Shown here piece by piece: positions 46,096 to 58,599 of a DNA stretch of 64,000 bases. A program made the translations under genes and the position numbers. Within the stretch, counting starts at the first letter, position 1, and each line of letters starts with the position of its first letter. The notes beneath the pieces are model-generated. The model searched no databases and was not told where the DNA came from. It saw only the letters and a program-made list of their open reading frames with translations. Source of the stretch: Tulasnella sp. 424 (lineage: Eukaryota; Basidiomycota; Agaricomycetes; Cantharellales; Tulasnellaceae). The DNA is taken from the NCBI GenBank assembly GCA_019633425.1, contig WSUB01000006.1, positions 248,001-312,000 on the forward strand, written 5' to 3'.

Positions 46096-46755
46096 ATGAA
46101 GCTCGTAAGGTACGATCATATACGCACGCTGCCTCCGCATTTAGCATTTGCAAAACCGCTGACTGCAGTCGTCGAAATGATTATACAGGTTCTTAATGAA
46201 ACTCAATAATGAGACGGTCACGATCGAACTCAAGAATGGTGCAACTGTACATGGGACCGTTACTGGTACGTCATCTCTGGCTCATGCTCGAATGACACCT
46301 GTACTCATTACTGCTCTTCATTTTCTTACGTCCCGTCCTCGAACGCGTCGCCCTTGTGCAACTATGGATTCCTTGGTTCTCCCGATTAAATCAACGTCGT
46401 CTCAAACATCCTGCTATCCTGTCGGGGGATCTAACCTTCGCTAATCGATCTGGCTGCGCCTGATCCAGGCGTCGACGTTCTGATGAACACCCATCTCAAG
46501 ACCGTCAAACTCACAACTCGCAATCGCGACCCCGTATCACTTGATTCCATCTCTCTACGCGGGAACAACATTCGATACTGGATCCTACCCGATTCACTTC
46601 CACTGGACACACTACTCGTGGACGACGCACCCAAACCCAAGGGAAAGCGGAAAGAAGACAAGGGTGCTCGCGGTGGTCGTGGTAGTCGTGGAGGAGGAGA
46701 TCGCGGCGGAAGAGGAGGGCGCGGAAGGGGTCGTGGTCGTGGAAGAGGCTTCTGA
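46096..46755 (+). CDS. SMD1: Small nuclear ribonucleoprotein SmD1
   Basis: Three exons (46096-46109, 46189-46265, 46469-46755) give 125 aa. The first exon encodes only MKLVR minus one base, a conserved feature of SmD1 genes, and the splice gives [20 protein letters not shown]. Sm1 motif: [19 protein letters not shown] with VDVLMN; Sm2: [20 protein letters not shown]. The tail is an RG-rich run ([20 protein letters not shown]), the symmetric dimethyl-arginine substrate that binds SMN-type assembly factors. SmD1 is a core ring protein of the U1, U2, U4 and U5 snRNPs. Length matches the family (about 119 aa). Confidence 0.97.
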
Positions 46756-46966
46756 GGTGGGGAGAGCTGAGTGGTCAACTGCTTTCGTCCAAAAAATCGA
46801 ATCCCTTGCTAGCAAACGTATACCACCAAGGTTTAGTCAGTGTATCTGTACCTGTCACCAATCGAATTACGTCCCAAAGGAAAACTTTCCATGTCTTTCA
46901 ATATGCTCGTCATTCTCGTGACTACGAGGGTGCCAACCAGAGGCGTGGAACCCCCTATAACAAATA

Positions 46967-47564
46967 TTGCACACCATCATCTCGTTCCCAATTCACTGTC
47001 GTCAAATGGTCTCCGTCGCTTGGAGAACGACCGTCATTAAGCGTCTTACCGCATCGACCTTATTGCCTAGACCACCGGCAACAGTGCAATTCAATACCTT
47101 ACAAGCCAGCTTTAGTCAAAGCGGCGGGAGAAATTTTCGTAAATCGTCCCCACCAGATTCAAAGGATCAGCGCTCAGCCAGAGGAAACGTACATCTTAAT
47201 GGGTCATTGACCGAGTATACTCTACATGTCCGGGTTCGCCTTCGACCTCGTCAAAGCTCGTCGATCATCTCAATCCAAAGACGCGAGGACGAATCAATCG
47301 CAGATGCGGAAATTGCGGTTGGAGCACGCCCTGTAGATGGTCAAGCGAACGAAGAGCTAGTGGAATTTCTAGGCGAGGTTCGTCAGTCAACCAGCTCTCT
47401 CCGTTTCCTCGCCAATTCATAACGTCTTTCGAAAGGTCGCCAAAGTGCCGAAATCTGACATACAAATCGCGAAAGGCACGACCAGCAAACAAAAAGTTGT
47501 GCATCTCAAGTCTTGTCACGGCGATCCCTTTGAAAGAATGATTGCCGAAAGCTCCCAAACGTAA
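46967..47564 (+). CDS. DUF167 (YggU/UPF0235) family protein
   Basis: The conserved DUF167 core is split by an intron at 47378-47435. Exon 1 ends TEYTLHVRVRLRP, then ADAEIAVGARPVDGQANEEL and VEFLGE; exon 2 (47436-47564) is VAKVPKSDIQIAKGTTSKQK, then VVHLKSC and a TAA at 47562-47564. The motif ApPvdGxANxxL and GxxSRxK-like GTTSKQK are diagnostic. Human homologue is C15orf40; biochemical function unknown. The start is uncertain: either the long frame from about 47009, or a short upstream exon in another frame (YKPALVKAAGEIFV near 47080-47190) spliced to the core. Confidence 0.62.
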
Positions 47565-47799
47565 TGCTGCTCGTGGTGTCTGAGGAGCCCTGGGCCGAAG
47601 AATCTCACAATTTTGAAACTCTGAACCATTCCAAGGGTTGTGGGAGGGAGGGGGAAATGTGTACCATTAACGCGGAAATCAAGCAACGAGGGCGGTAAAC
47701 GGTGCCAGCTGGCTAGTTTGGCCATGAGAGGATTCTCGTATGGGATTTGTATCTAGGAAGCCAAAGTAATAGATAAATTCGTACAATGGAATCCCTTGC

Positions 47800-48795
47800 T
47801 CATATCCAGGAGCCACCGTCCGTGAAGGCTCGCCCTCTCTCGCGTTCCAAAGTCTGAAGAGACTTGATGCCGACCTTCTTCTCCTCCCTCCTTCCTTTAC
47901 CTCCAATACCGTTGCCCATGCCAAGGGGTGCGCCGCCCGACTGAAGCAGCATCAGCGTGGCTTTGATAACTGCCATTGGGTTGCGCGAGCCGTGAACCTT
48001 GGCGGATATATCCTTGATTCCCGCTGCCTTGCACACCTAGACGTCCCAAAGCGTTAGTTGAAATGAAGAGGTAAGATAAGTGGTCAACATTACCTGGTGT
48101 ACATACGGATTGCACATCAACCCGAAACCTCTAGGCCGTGGTCGCATGTGCAATTCGGTACTTCCAAACTTGATCCGCATATCCGTCCAAATCGTCCGTC
48201 CTTCAAAGAGATCCAGAGAGTCGCAATTCTTGAAGGCGTTCGCCGTAGCTTTTGCGACTCCAGTAGCCTGGTCGTCCGACTTGGCGTCTCCAAAGCCAAC
48301 GATCCCAGCTCCATTTCCAACGACGACTCCATAATACATGGTAGAGATTTTGCCTTTGCCCGTTTGGTGAACGACGCGCTTTCGGAGGAGTACATACGTG
48401 TGCTGGTGATTGCGGGTTATGAGTGGACGAGGTTTGAGGTCTCGTTCCTCCTCTCCGGAGAGGAATGGGAACGGTGGAGGGTCGTTGAGGAAGGTAACGT
48501 CGGTGTCGGACGCGTCGTCGAACAGGCTACGGTTGGGATCCTCGCTGAGAGCTGGATTCTCCTTTCCGTGATCCCATGCATCTAGAATAGGATTGACGTC
48601 GGTGACACGGGGGTAGGACTTCCCGGGCTTTTGAGCCAAGCTCTTGCTGAAGAGTCGACGCCGCCGCCCTTGAGTCGTTCCCTCCTGGTTTGGAGTTTGA
48701 GGAACTTCGCTGGAGGTCGAAGCAAGTCGTGCCCCTCTAATGCATGGTGTTGATGCTTTTGAAAGCCGTGAAGAGGCGAGGAACGTTCGCAACAT
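47800..48795 (-). CDS. Mitochondrial small-subunit ribosomal protein uS5m
   Basis: Two exons on the minus strand (48795-48094 and 48036-47800) give 312 aa. I chose the inner Met (MLRTFLASSRLSKASTP) over one 28 codons upstream because it opens an arginine/serine presequence with no acidic residues. S5 domain: VVHQTGKGKISTMYYGVVVG, NGAGIVGFGDAKSDDQATGV, then AKATANAFKN, the double-stranded RNA-binding fold. The S5 C-terminal half follows: RPRPRGFGLMCNPYVHQ spliced to VCKAAGIKDISAKVHGSRNP and MAVIKATLMLLQSGG. It sits in the mitoribosome decoding region and mRNA entry site. The intron is 57 bp, GT-AG. Divergent in orientation from the DUF167 gene, tail to tail. Confidence 0.93.
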
Positions 48796-49686
48796 TGTGC
48801 AGCAGCAGTCGGGGTCAGATTTTGGGATTGACCGTTTGGGTTTCTCGCGGTCTGGTTTCGACGTCAGGAACAAACTCAATAGGCGCCCAGCTCATAACCA
48901 CGGCGTTATTCCTCCCTTGATATTTTAGAGATGGAGTATACGTACGTTTAGTACTTGAGACTCCAAAGATATTCATCAGATTCATATGGGTTCCGCGGCC
49001 GTTGGAGTGATGAATAGCGGCGAGACCTTGCTCTTTGTCCCTCCTACACCCTCACATCGGCTCGGTTCACTTATAATTATGTACATAGTAGAGATGCACA
49101 ACGTTGTCGTCTACGCCGTTACTAGCTCGTCTCCTATATAATTATATAATTAACCATTGGGGACGGATAGGAAACGAGACAACCCTTGTAATCTACATGG
49201 TCCTACGTACTTGCACGAGTGAAACTTGAAGGAAGGAGAAGTCTTCGTAACCAGTCAAACAGAGCCCTTAGAGCTAATTGGCCGGTGCCACGGATTATAT
49301 CGGAACCTTGGAAGCTTGTTCACCAATTTCATGATATTGCTACCACTGACAGAACTACGGACACAGAAAAAAAAAGAGATGAAAGACAGGAAGAGGGGGC
49401 GCTCAAACATGGCCATAGACAAGAAGAGAGAGAGAGAGAACGAATAAAAATTGGAAACCAGGCAGAGAGACCGAGAGAGACTTTGAACGACAGACGTGGG
49501 CTACAGGCGTCAAACGAAAAGAGAGAGAGATAAAACTGGCATGCGGACAGATGAGACAAGACAGAAAAGAAAAGGAGACGAGAGACTTTGAAACGAGGGA
49601 GAGAAAAAAAAAGAGAGATAAACAATCGAAAAAAAAAACGATGAGAAACTCAGATGAACGGTCCAAAAAGAGAGAGAGAAAGAACG
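48796..49686. other. Intergenic with a strongly purine-rich tract
   Basis: From about 49360 to 49690 the plus strand is overwhelmingly A and G, with many GAGAGAGA and AAAAAAAA runs. Apparent open frames here (basic ERERE/KKR peptides) are composition artefacts. The stretch 48900-49350 has no recognised gene. Confidence 0.6.
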
Positions 49687-52600
49687 TTATGGGGTCAAAT
49701 GTTCAGGAGGGATGCCCGGAACAGCTGGTGGGATATCCACCTTTCTCTGAGGATTCCAAGAAAACCGATGGAAACTCTTCTTTTTCCTAACGCTGGCGTT
49801 GTACGCGGCTCGAACGGGAGTGGGTTGCACTTCCGGTGCTGCAGAAGCGGAAGGGAACGACGTCCCTCCATCGCTGCCAAGTATGGACCTGCCATGTGAA
49901 GCCGGTGACGACGCAGCCGTCGACGAGCTATCTCCTACTGCGCCACCAGGGGAGAACGGTGAGGGCGAGCTTGCAGCCATGGACGATGCGCTCGACACCG
50001 ACCCATGTTGACGACCCTCGCGAGGGTGGCCCATGGGAGGAGCCGATGTCGGGGGCATCGTTGGCGTGCCGGATTCGTCCTCTTCCTCGTTGGGTGGGGT
50101 GCTGAGGGACGCCGTTCCAAGCGAGGCTGTGGGCCAACCGGAGCCGAAGGGTGCGCCAGCGGGTGAAGGTGTCGGTAGAGGAGTGAGAAGAGACGGTGGG
50201 AGGGATAAAGGAAAGACGGAGCGGAAGTGATCGCCTTGCGAGAGTCGACGGTAGCGAACGGGTGCCACCACTCGAGGAGCGGAGGTCTCGGCAGCGGCAA
50301 CGCACTTGTCGAGTCGTTGTTGCCACTGAGCGCGATTGATGTCGCCTTGACGAGCAAAGACTTCCATGGCTAAAATCGAACTCAGTCAGCAAGGGTGCTA
50401 TCAGTTCAGGGATTGAGTGCAACGTACAAGGAATAACGGAAGACGTCGTATCAAACAACGGCTTCGTAAAGAGATCGATGAACCCGATCTGACCCTTCGC
50501 TTGCGTCACCTCGTCTGCAGAGGCAGCGACGGACAGAGGAAGACCAAGTTCCCTTTCAAGCATAGCCTGGCAGGACCATTCTTCCAACAACGCCGACGAC
50601 CAATGTTCAGACACAGCGTGAGGACGAGCCTGTGAAATCAGCGTCGGTTAGCCCCAGCTCTCCAGCTATATGGAAACACGACACTTACGGGGTTGCTGAT
50701 ATCACCGCACTTGATCAACGCCTGGCACACAGTCATCTTGACGTCCACCAACGCGTTCTTCGTCAACGCTTCGCCCTTCTCAGCATCCTTGGCCAACTCT
50801 CCCAACTTGCCCATCCAGCCGAAATGCAAGCTCATGTCCGTGATTAAAACGGTCTGGACCAACGTCTTTCTGAAATCAGTGGCGTCCGAACACTTGAACC
50901 CGTGGCCGTGCTCGCTGGAAGAGGACGACGACGTGCAAGGAGCAGCCATAGAGGCAAAGTTGGAAATCTCCGAAGACGTCGCGATCAAGTGGCCCAATCC
51001 GTGCTTCCTCATAAGCTGCAACAAAAGAGCGCAATGCATCTGTTCGAGGGTGGACTTGTCGTCGTAAACGACAGAGAGTGGAGTGCGAGCGTTTTTCTGT
51101 TAAAATCCCGTCCATTGTCAGTAAAAAGCTGTAACCGGAACGAAGGCAAATCGTACCATGAAAGCGTTGCTGAGACCGGGGTGTCCAACATCATGTCCCA
51201 AAGCGGCGACGCACAGAGCCAACAAATCGCGGTTCTCCAAGACCTGCTGGATCAACGTCGACCGGCGTTCCTTCCTGCTCCACGATCCACCACTAATCCC
51301 GCTAGTAGTCTTCCTCGAGGATCCAGACCCCGAAGAAGGCAAAGGCAACCTCAACTCTCCCTCCTCCGCCTCCAACTCCTCACCGCCGTCCAACAAGATC
51401 GTCAACGGAGGCACGCACTCGGCCTGGACCAAGAACGAGTACACGGCTTGCAAGACGTCGATGGCGTGTTGGAAGTTGTGGTACTTGTTCTGAGAATGAT
51501 AGATCGACCGAACGGCGGAGATGAAGGGCCGGAATTGGGTTTCGAGTCCTTCGACGGGGATTTGGGAGTCTTCGGACATGCCCTCGACGCGGAAGAGGGC
51601 TTCAAAGACGATGAAGGCGCATTCGAGGAGTTCGTCCGAGGTGAGATTGTGCGGTTCAAAGTCCCAGCGAGAAAGCTGATTGATGAGACGCCGGCGAGTG
51701 GACGAGTGTAATGGGAACGATCTTCCAGAACATTGAAACGCAAATTCAGGTTTCGGTCCCGTTGGGCGTGGCAAAAGAAGCCGAAAGAGACTTACGAGGT
51801 GAAATGAACGAGAGCTTCGTCCGTGGTGTTCTGGGTGTGAACGTACATATCGCTCAAAAGTTCGGCAAATCTATGGATGGAAGAACCGGGGGAGCCACGT
51901 GTTCGGGGCAGATTTTTGTGGGCGAGCGGGAATCAACGAAAACGTCAGTATACAACCGGTTTACCCCTGTACCTTGAACCACGCGGTCGAAGGAGGAGTG
52001 AAAGGAGTCTAAACTTACAGAGGTCCCTCGATCGCATCAACTTCGTCCCAACCTCCCCAACCCCATCCCGCATTGGCGGCGCTGGGTCCAAATGCCGAGA
52101 TGGTCCATCCTCGTGAGCCCAATCCGAATAAACAATCATCCGACGAAGCTTTGAGAGCGAGAGCGAGTCCACCGGTGTCCACGCTTTTGCGCCTCGGACC
52201 GACAAAGGTAAAATCGAAAAAGGGGTCCGATGGCTCGTTGGGAGCGGCAACGGCGCTGACGGTTCCGGTCATGGATATTGAGGATGCTAAAGCGGGTTTC
52301 GAGGTGAGTTGTGGTGAGGTAGGAGAGCGGGGCGAGTCCTTTTGTACTGGAGGAGGACTGAGCGGCGGGAGCGATTTCAGTTCAGAGGGCAAAGGCTGGT
52401 TGAGATCGGCTGCGAGCGGTAGGGCTGAGGGTAACCGAGCATGCTTGAACTTGGGTTGTGGTTGTGTCAGCACTGGTGGTGGTGGTGCGGGTGTCGGGGT
52501 CGGTGGTTCGGCTTTTGGCGAGAGATCGGTGGTCTTGACCTTGTTCAGGTCCGCTGACTGAGCTGAAGCGCTCATGGACGACGACGCGGGTGATTCCGGC

Positions 52601-54305
52601 TTTGGCTGCGGGGCGGGCTCCGACGCTGATTCGACTTTGGTGTCGACGTCGACTTTGACCTCGATCTCTGCTGTTGCTGTCGCCGTTGGCTGAGAGAGGC
52701 TGGAGCGGGGCGTGATCAGGGGGAGCGGCGGGAGGGGCTTGAAGTGATGGTAGATCGATCCCGATGGGCCAACGGCACTCGGAGGAACGGCTGATCGCAC
52801 GGGAGTGTGTGTCGCTCGAATGACAGAGGGTGGAATGCGAAGGGCCGCGAGCTGAGGCTGAGATGGCGCCGGTAGGGCGTACTGGGCGAGCGACGCAAAG
52901 AGACTGCCGTCTGGTCCACCCATGAGCGAGTCTTGCCTGGTCATCGCCAAGGTCGTTGCAGGCGAGATGTCAGACGGTTTCACATTGAGAGCCTGTGTGC
53001 GAAGAGAGCGAGAAGCGAATTTTCCGAACAGTTCGTCAGTAGGGTGTTGCTTCGAACACGTGGGCAGGAATATTCGCGTGTGAATGGAAAGTGAAAATTG
53101 GGGAATAAAGGGGGCAAGGTTCCATTCGCGCGCGTGCGAACCACGTGGGCAGAACGTTCGATGCATCTTTTACCCCTGCCCTTGCGGGGAGAGGCGGAGA
53201 CAGGGCGGACGGGGTGGAATGGGAAAAACACAGCCAGGGGAACTGCTACTCACTGTGGCAAAGGTACCAAGGACAGCGTCGGGAGTGAACGGTGGTGTCA
53301 GAATCCCTTTGGCACCTTGCTCCATCGCTGCTGCAGAGACGTTGCCAGAGATTTGCTCGTTCGAGGTGTATGCTGGAACCGGCGGAATGGAAATTGCGAT
53401 AATGCGTTTCGCAACAAAGCGGGCAAGCCGGTCAGCTGACTTTACTCATCATTTCCATGTAGAATGGGCAATGAAGGGGGGGACTCACCCAGCAGAACGA
53501 TCTGGGAGAGGTCCTCGGCGAGTTCCTCCAGCTCCCTCTTTGCTCTCCTCAAGTGCGCCAACGCACGATCCAAGGGCGATATAGCTGGAAGCCTGTCGTT
53601 GACAGGGGCTGGGAAACATATTGCCGAGGGAGTGCTGTCCGCCTTGGCCGATGGAGGCATCATTGGGGGCACTGGCGCAGCCATGATGGGGACGATGACA
53701 ATGAGCGGACGAGACGGAGGGAGTGGAGAGAGCGTCGTCTGAATCGTAACAGAAGCTGTGAAAGCCGGGATAGAAAAAGAGAAAGAGGGGGGGAGAGTCA
53801 GTTTACCCGCCGGATCGAGCACACAGAGCGAGAGCACAAAACAAAGCCACCCCCCCCCCCCGAACTACCGCTTCGAGTAGTTCGGGAGAATCGTCGAACG
53901 GTGTGCGAGTCGCCTTTCGCTTGTGTCCAAATGCAGCGACAAAGAGTCTAAGGGGCAAGGCGCGAACTCACCGTCCACACTCGAATCCACAGCATCCACC
54001 AACTCGTCAGGACACGCAACTCCCCTCACTCCCCATCCACTCCCACTGTTGTTGTTCTCTCCAAACACCGTCCGACGCCTAACGAGGCCCAACGTCGTCG
54101 GCGGTGTCGGCGAGTTTCGATAATATTGCTGCAATGAAAAGATCCCTCCCATGGACCCCCTCCGTCCGTGCTGCTGAACCAGTTCGTGTGGGCTATGGAA
54201 AGCAGTCTTTGGTGATTGAGGACGAGAGTTGGCAGTAGCGGTGGAAGAGCTTGAACTCTGAACTGGAAGTGCTGTAGTGTACGGTATAAGAACTGATACC
54301 CTCAT
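49687..54305 (-). CDS. 3',5'-cyclic nucleotide phosphodiesterase with pseudo-receiver
   Basis: Minus-strand gene of about nine exons. From the N-terminus: a Ser/Pro-rich first exon (from 54305) that splices at VDSSVDG|GTGAGT; an exon with RALAHLRRAKRELEELAEDL; and a short exon reading EQGAKGILTPPFTPDAVL, which resembles the last strand and helix of a response-regulator receiver. A long Pro/Ser-rich linker follows (53.0-52.0 kb). The catalytic domain is IYHSQNKYHNFQHAIDVLQA with the first metal His, LCVAALGHDVGHPGLSNAFM with HD, ALIKCGDISNP with the Asp, and SEHWSSALLEEWSCQA, then GQIGFIDLFTKPLF with the glutamine-switch Gln. The tail is low complexity. It hydrolyses cAMP or cGMP; receiver-PDE proteins such as Dictyostelium RegA are phosphorelay-controlled. 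The exact start and several small exons are approximate. Confidence 0.82.
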
Positions 54306-54574
54306 GTCGGTCCAGGGGGGGAAGAAATGTGGGTAGGAGGGAAGATGTAGGTAGTTTGGTCGTGAGTGAGGTTTCTCCAGCGTAGAGACCGATTTCCCAA
54401 CCTCGCGTGGACATAGAAGTCATGTCAAGCCACGCGACGACGACGACGACGACAGGAGACCCTCTCTTTCGCACTCGGAGAATCTCGTTATATTGGTCGT
54501 ACAACACCTTCCCTCAAGCCAATTATCAGAAACACACAAAGAGTAATTAGACTTCCCCGTCTCCCAACTTTTTT

Positions 54575-56548
54575 TCACTCGCTCTCATCAGGATCGCCCT
54601 CATGCGAATCCCCCCCACCTCCGCTCGCGCCATTCCCTTCGCCACCATCCGTTTCCATCGAGTCGCCCTCAGGCGGCACAACGTGCGCTGGCAGTGCCCC
54701 TGGTTGCCCTCCCTGCTGCTGTTGCTGGCTCATATCTGGGAGCTGACCGACGTGCACCGTCCCGGTAGCCGTGCCGATCACCGCAGGATGCCCGAACGCC
54801 GCCCGCATATGCTCAAACATCCATCTTTTATAAATGAAGCTCAATTAGCGAAACTGTAGAAACGCAAAGGGTGCTTATCACCCTCGGTAACACTTACCGG
54901 TACCAGCCCGGTCCAACACCCGCTTTCTCCTGCTGAGCCGTAAACTGCTGCAATTTCGTGATCTCATTCCACCAGCTCGCCTGCCAATCGACCTCCCCAG
55001 CCGGAGAAACATCGGGCACGAGCTGATCTCGGGGGTAAGGGTTGAAATGCGCCTGGAGGCTATGTAGGTGGCGACCGGTATATCAGTTTCCAATATTTAT
55101 GATCGACCGACGTCGACGCGGGTTATGCAGAAACACACTTACGCCGCAACGTGGTCCTCCGGAATGACATACGGCTGAGGGGGGTAAGGGTGTGCCCCGG
55201 GTGGTCCACTCGGTCCGGGGACAGGTGGCGCTCCTGGGACTGGTGCAGCAGCGGGAACAGCACCTCCTTGTTGGGTCTTTTTCTTTCGGTTTCGGTGAAC
55301 ACCTGTTAGGCCAAGTCAGATTTTGTGCTTCGCATCAAGAAACCGCAAATACAAATACGTACCAGTCCGCGCGTCTAGACCTGGGTCGTCGCGAACGGTC
55401 CAATAGTAGCCTTTTCCTCGATCTGTCAACGGACGTTCGACCTTGACGAACATTGGGTTCAAAGAGAGGTTATGCCGGACTGAATTCTGTCATAGCGGGG
55501 GATAAAATGAGAGGTTTGGCGTAAAAGAAACGAATGCATAAGGGAACTCGCACCTTCCATCCAGGAGGAGCAGTCCTAAAGTATTCAAATCGGTTCATTA
55601 GCGCTTCATATATGTCTTCCAATAACAGCTTTCCTACGCCCCCGAAAATCGAATTTATTTCAGTTCATCAAAAAAATCCCGAGTGTTTTGATATGATTAC
55701 TCACCACCGGGACTCCCTTTAATCGCATATCGGATGAGGGTCGAATACGCGTGATACGGCTTCACCCCAGGTGGGCAGTCCTTCAAATCCGCCAACGACA
55801 CTTTTGCCGGTTCGTTCGAGAGGTCCGGGCCTGGCACTAGATGCCCTCCACCTGGCCTCTTCACAGACGATCCTTTCCCTTTCCTCGACCCTCCTCGCCC
55901 ATCGTGCGCGGGCGGCGAGACGTGCTCGTCGAGTATCTGCCCATCAGCCATCATCATCTCCGGTTCCTGGTCATCCAACTCGTCGTCCCCTCCACTCCCA
56001 TTCCCATTAACAACATGGTGCTGAGCACCCGCCACCGCCGCTGCTGCCGCCGCCGCAAGCTCCATCCCATCGTGCTCCCCTGCCTGGTTGTGATGGTGCG
56101 GAGGTAAGATCCATGGCGGGGGCGGTTGACCCGCGTAGAGGAACTCTGGCGGTGGTTGAGGCTGTTGTTGTTGTTGAGAGGGACCTGGAGGTTGAGATGA
56201 TGGGCCGATGTCGTTGGGGACGGGATGAGGAGGCGCGGTCTGTTGTTGTTGTTGTTCGATGGAGGCCATGTACGATGGGCCTTTAGAGTGGGCAGTTTGC
56301 TGGGCGCAAATCGATTTGGGGGAGTTTACTGTCCAACAAGAACCGTGAGGGCGGTCTGCGTTCNNNNNNNNNNNNNNNNNNNNNNNNNNNNNNNNNNNNN
56401 NNNNNNNNNNNNNNNNNNNNNNNNNNNNNNNNNNNNNNNNNNNNNNNNNNNNNNNNNNNNNNNAGTGGGCAGTTTGCTGGGCGCAAATCGATTTGGGGGA
56501 GTTTACTGTCCAACAAGAACCGTGAGGGCGGTCTGCGTTCGGATTCAC
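54575..56548 (-). CDS. Forkhead-box transcription factor
   Basis: Minus-strand gene. A Gln/Pro/Ala-rich N-terminus precedes a complete forkhead domain over three exons: [20 protein letters not shown] (ending about 55705), [20 protein letters not shown] and APPGWK (55633-55554), and [20 protein letters not shown], then [11 protein letters not shown] (55486-55363). Helix 3 (NSVRHNLSL) is canonical. Further exons encode a KKKTQQGG and Pro-rich stretch, [20 protein letters not shown], and the last exon [15 protein letters not shown] with a Gln/Gly-rich end and stop at 54575. The N-terminus crosses a gap flanked by the same sequence on both sides; two starts are possible ([10 protein letters not shown] near 56270, or an upstream frame from MNPNADRP). 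Resembles fungal sexual-development or cell-cycle forkheads, not assignable further. Confidence 0.85.
56364..56463. other. Assembly gap (100 N)
   Basis: The 77 bp right of the gap (56464-56540) are identical to the 77 bp left of it (56287-56363). Two overlapping contig ends were probably scaffolded without merging, so the duplication is likely artificial. Confidence 0.9.
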
Positions 56549-58599
56549 TCATCTCCGTCCGTTATGTCCGTCTCTCCGCCATGTTCCGACGACCAACAGC
56601 AACCCACAGTGTGCTTTGAGCTAATCGTGAAAACCCACGAATTTCATGCGTCGGACACAATGTAGCCGTTAGTAGCCCAAGGTTAGTGCTAGCTAATTGT
56701 AGCTGACCATTACCTCGAGCTGGACACAATATCATTAAGTCGTTCACCTCGGAGTGCCCTCCCAAATATGAACGCAAGGTTAGCAGTAACAGAGCGCCAA
56801 TTCATCTCGGTAACTCACACTGTGGGCGTCTTGTGGCTTGGACCGTGCTCCCATTGTCTGCCTCGCTATTGCCGTCCTATCCTGAGTGGCTTGATCCTCT
56901 CGGCGCTCATGTCAGTGTCGCTGCCATTGCCTTCACCGGGTTCGCTGCAGTATATAGTTCCTTGTGAAGCCACAGAGTACCTTCAAGCTTACAGGAACGC
57001 TGCTGCGGCACATTTCAGAGAACCGACACCAAGCCCCATTTGAATCATAAAATCACGTATTTCCCACACATATGAAGAAACGTATCACATGCCATTCGCA
57101 GCATGCCTTTGGCTCTATGTTCAGGATGGGGCACTACGGTTAATGTCGTCGGGGAGGCACGACGCCCAAACGCACCAACTGTTCTAAAAGAAAGCATTGA
57201 GAAACCTCCTTATCTGTAGGCTAGCGGAATCCGCATGCCAACAGTCATTTCCCCTGACCGGTATAATGTATCGTGGTCTGTAACGATGCGGATGCGTTCG
57301 GACCGGAACAGACGGGACTACGTGACACTCTATTCGATTCTGTTACGACCTAGCACAACAGTACTAGCGCCCCCTTTTTTTGGGCTGCTTCCCATTTATT
57401 CTTCTTTGGTTTATATGTATCATACGTATATATGTTGGTCAAACATCAGCGGCAGTGTGGGAGCTTAAATTCCCTTGGACCGCTCTCTGAAAGCCACGCC
57501 ACGAGTGGTGCACGGTTACGGACCTCGCGTATTGCAGCCTGCACGGAGTTCATCTTTTTATGTATAGTATATCGAATATGGTGCAAGTAAACGTGATCTC
57601 GGCATCCTCTGGAGTGGCTTGGGCCCGATAATAAATCCGAATACGGAAGATTTTCACTTATTGCTTCCCAGGTTCGAATCCTTCTCTTCGGCGAACGTTC
57701 AAGTTCGCCTTCCAGCTAGCCTCAAGGCCAGAACATACGTGACCATAACCGACAAGAACTTTGGCGACCCACGTTACTCTTTCGAACTTTACGACGGAAA
57801 CAATGCGCTGGTGTTGACAGAGCTTGTCAGACACCCGAGGCGGACCGGGCGCCCGCTTAACTACGGGGACTTCACATGTATACTGCGCTCTTGAATAGGT
57901 TACGGAATTGCTTCGATATCTCCGGTGGCTCAGGGGACGGGTTAATTCCCTGTCCCCTAGTACCGACCGCTTCACCGTCTTCTCGGATCAGGATTGGATA
58001 CTCAACTTTCGTCGAACTTTCCAGAAGCGTCAACAATGCTTGTTTATACGGTGCGGTCTCCATACTGAACTATGCACTGTTGCGTATGCTGGCCTCGCGA
58101 CGACCATGCGTTCGACATGCCATCAGCGCCGCGGCCTTAATAGTTCCATGTTTGATTTTCCTCAGCAGTCTCTCTGGAGAATATGAAGCATGAGGCTGGT
58201 GACCTTGAACCTTTTGCAAAGCAACAAATATATCTGGCCAGCGATCGAAGGGACGCTTGCATCCGGTGGTTAAAGTTGGTGTGGGAGAGAACTCATGCTC
58301 TGCGGATATTGCCCTCTAGAGCGTATCACCGAACGTTGGAGCCAAGAGAGTGGGCACAAGAATGTCGTTGTTTTTGGCTTGAGGCCTTGCGTGAAATTAA
58401 ATGAGACACCGTATATGGCCAAGTGCCAATTCCACCCGGACGAGAATCTCGTAATCCACAAACGGATAGAAACCCCGCTATGCGGTGAACTATTTATTAG
58501 AGCTCTCGAAGGACAGTACTGCTCAAGTCGTGGTACACCATCCTCCTTCTCTCGGTCGTTTGGACCACCCCTTTCCTGTTCACCTTCCCCTTTCGCTCC
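56549..58599. other. Forkhead promoter and intergenic region
   Basis: The segment 56570-56760 is the forkhead upstream flank and has decayed copies at 62750-62920 and 63060-63390. Between 57060 and 58600 several short frames (57619-57894, 58295-58603) lack recognisable domains; a GGTTCGAATCC near 57671 resembles a tRNA B box but has no matching tRNA fold. Confidence 0.4.

Noticed and set aside
49219..49790. Basic open frames rich in E, R and K
   Set aside because: Produced by the purine-rich tract; no start context, introns or domain.
57640..57700. Possible tRNA: GGTTCGAATCC resembles a B box
   Set aside because: The T-arm stem does not pair and there is no matching A box, anticodon arm or acceptor stem.
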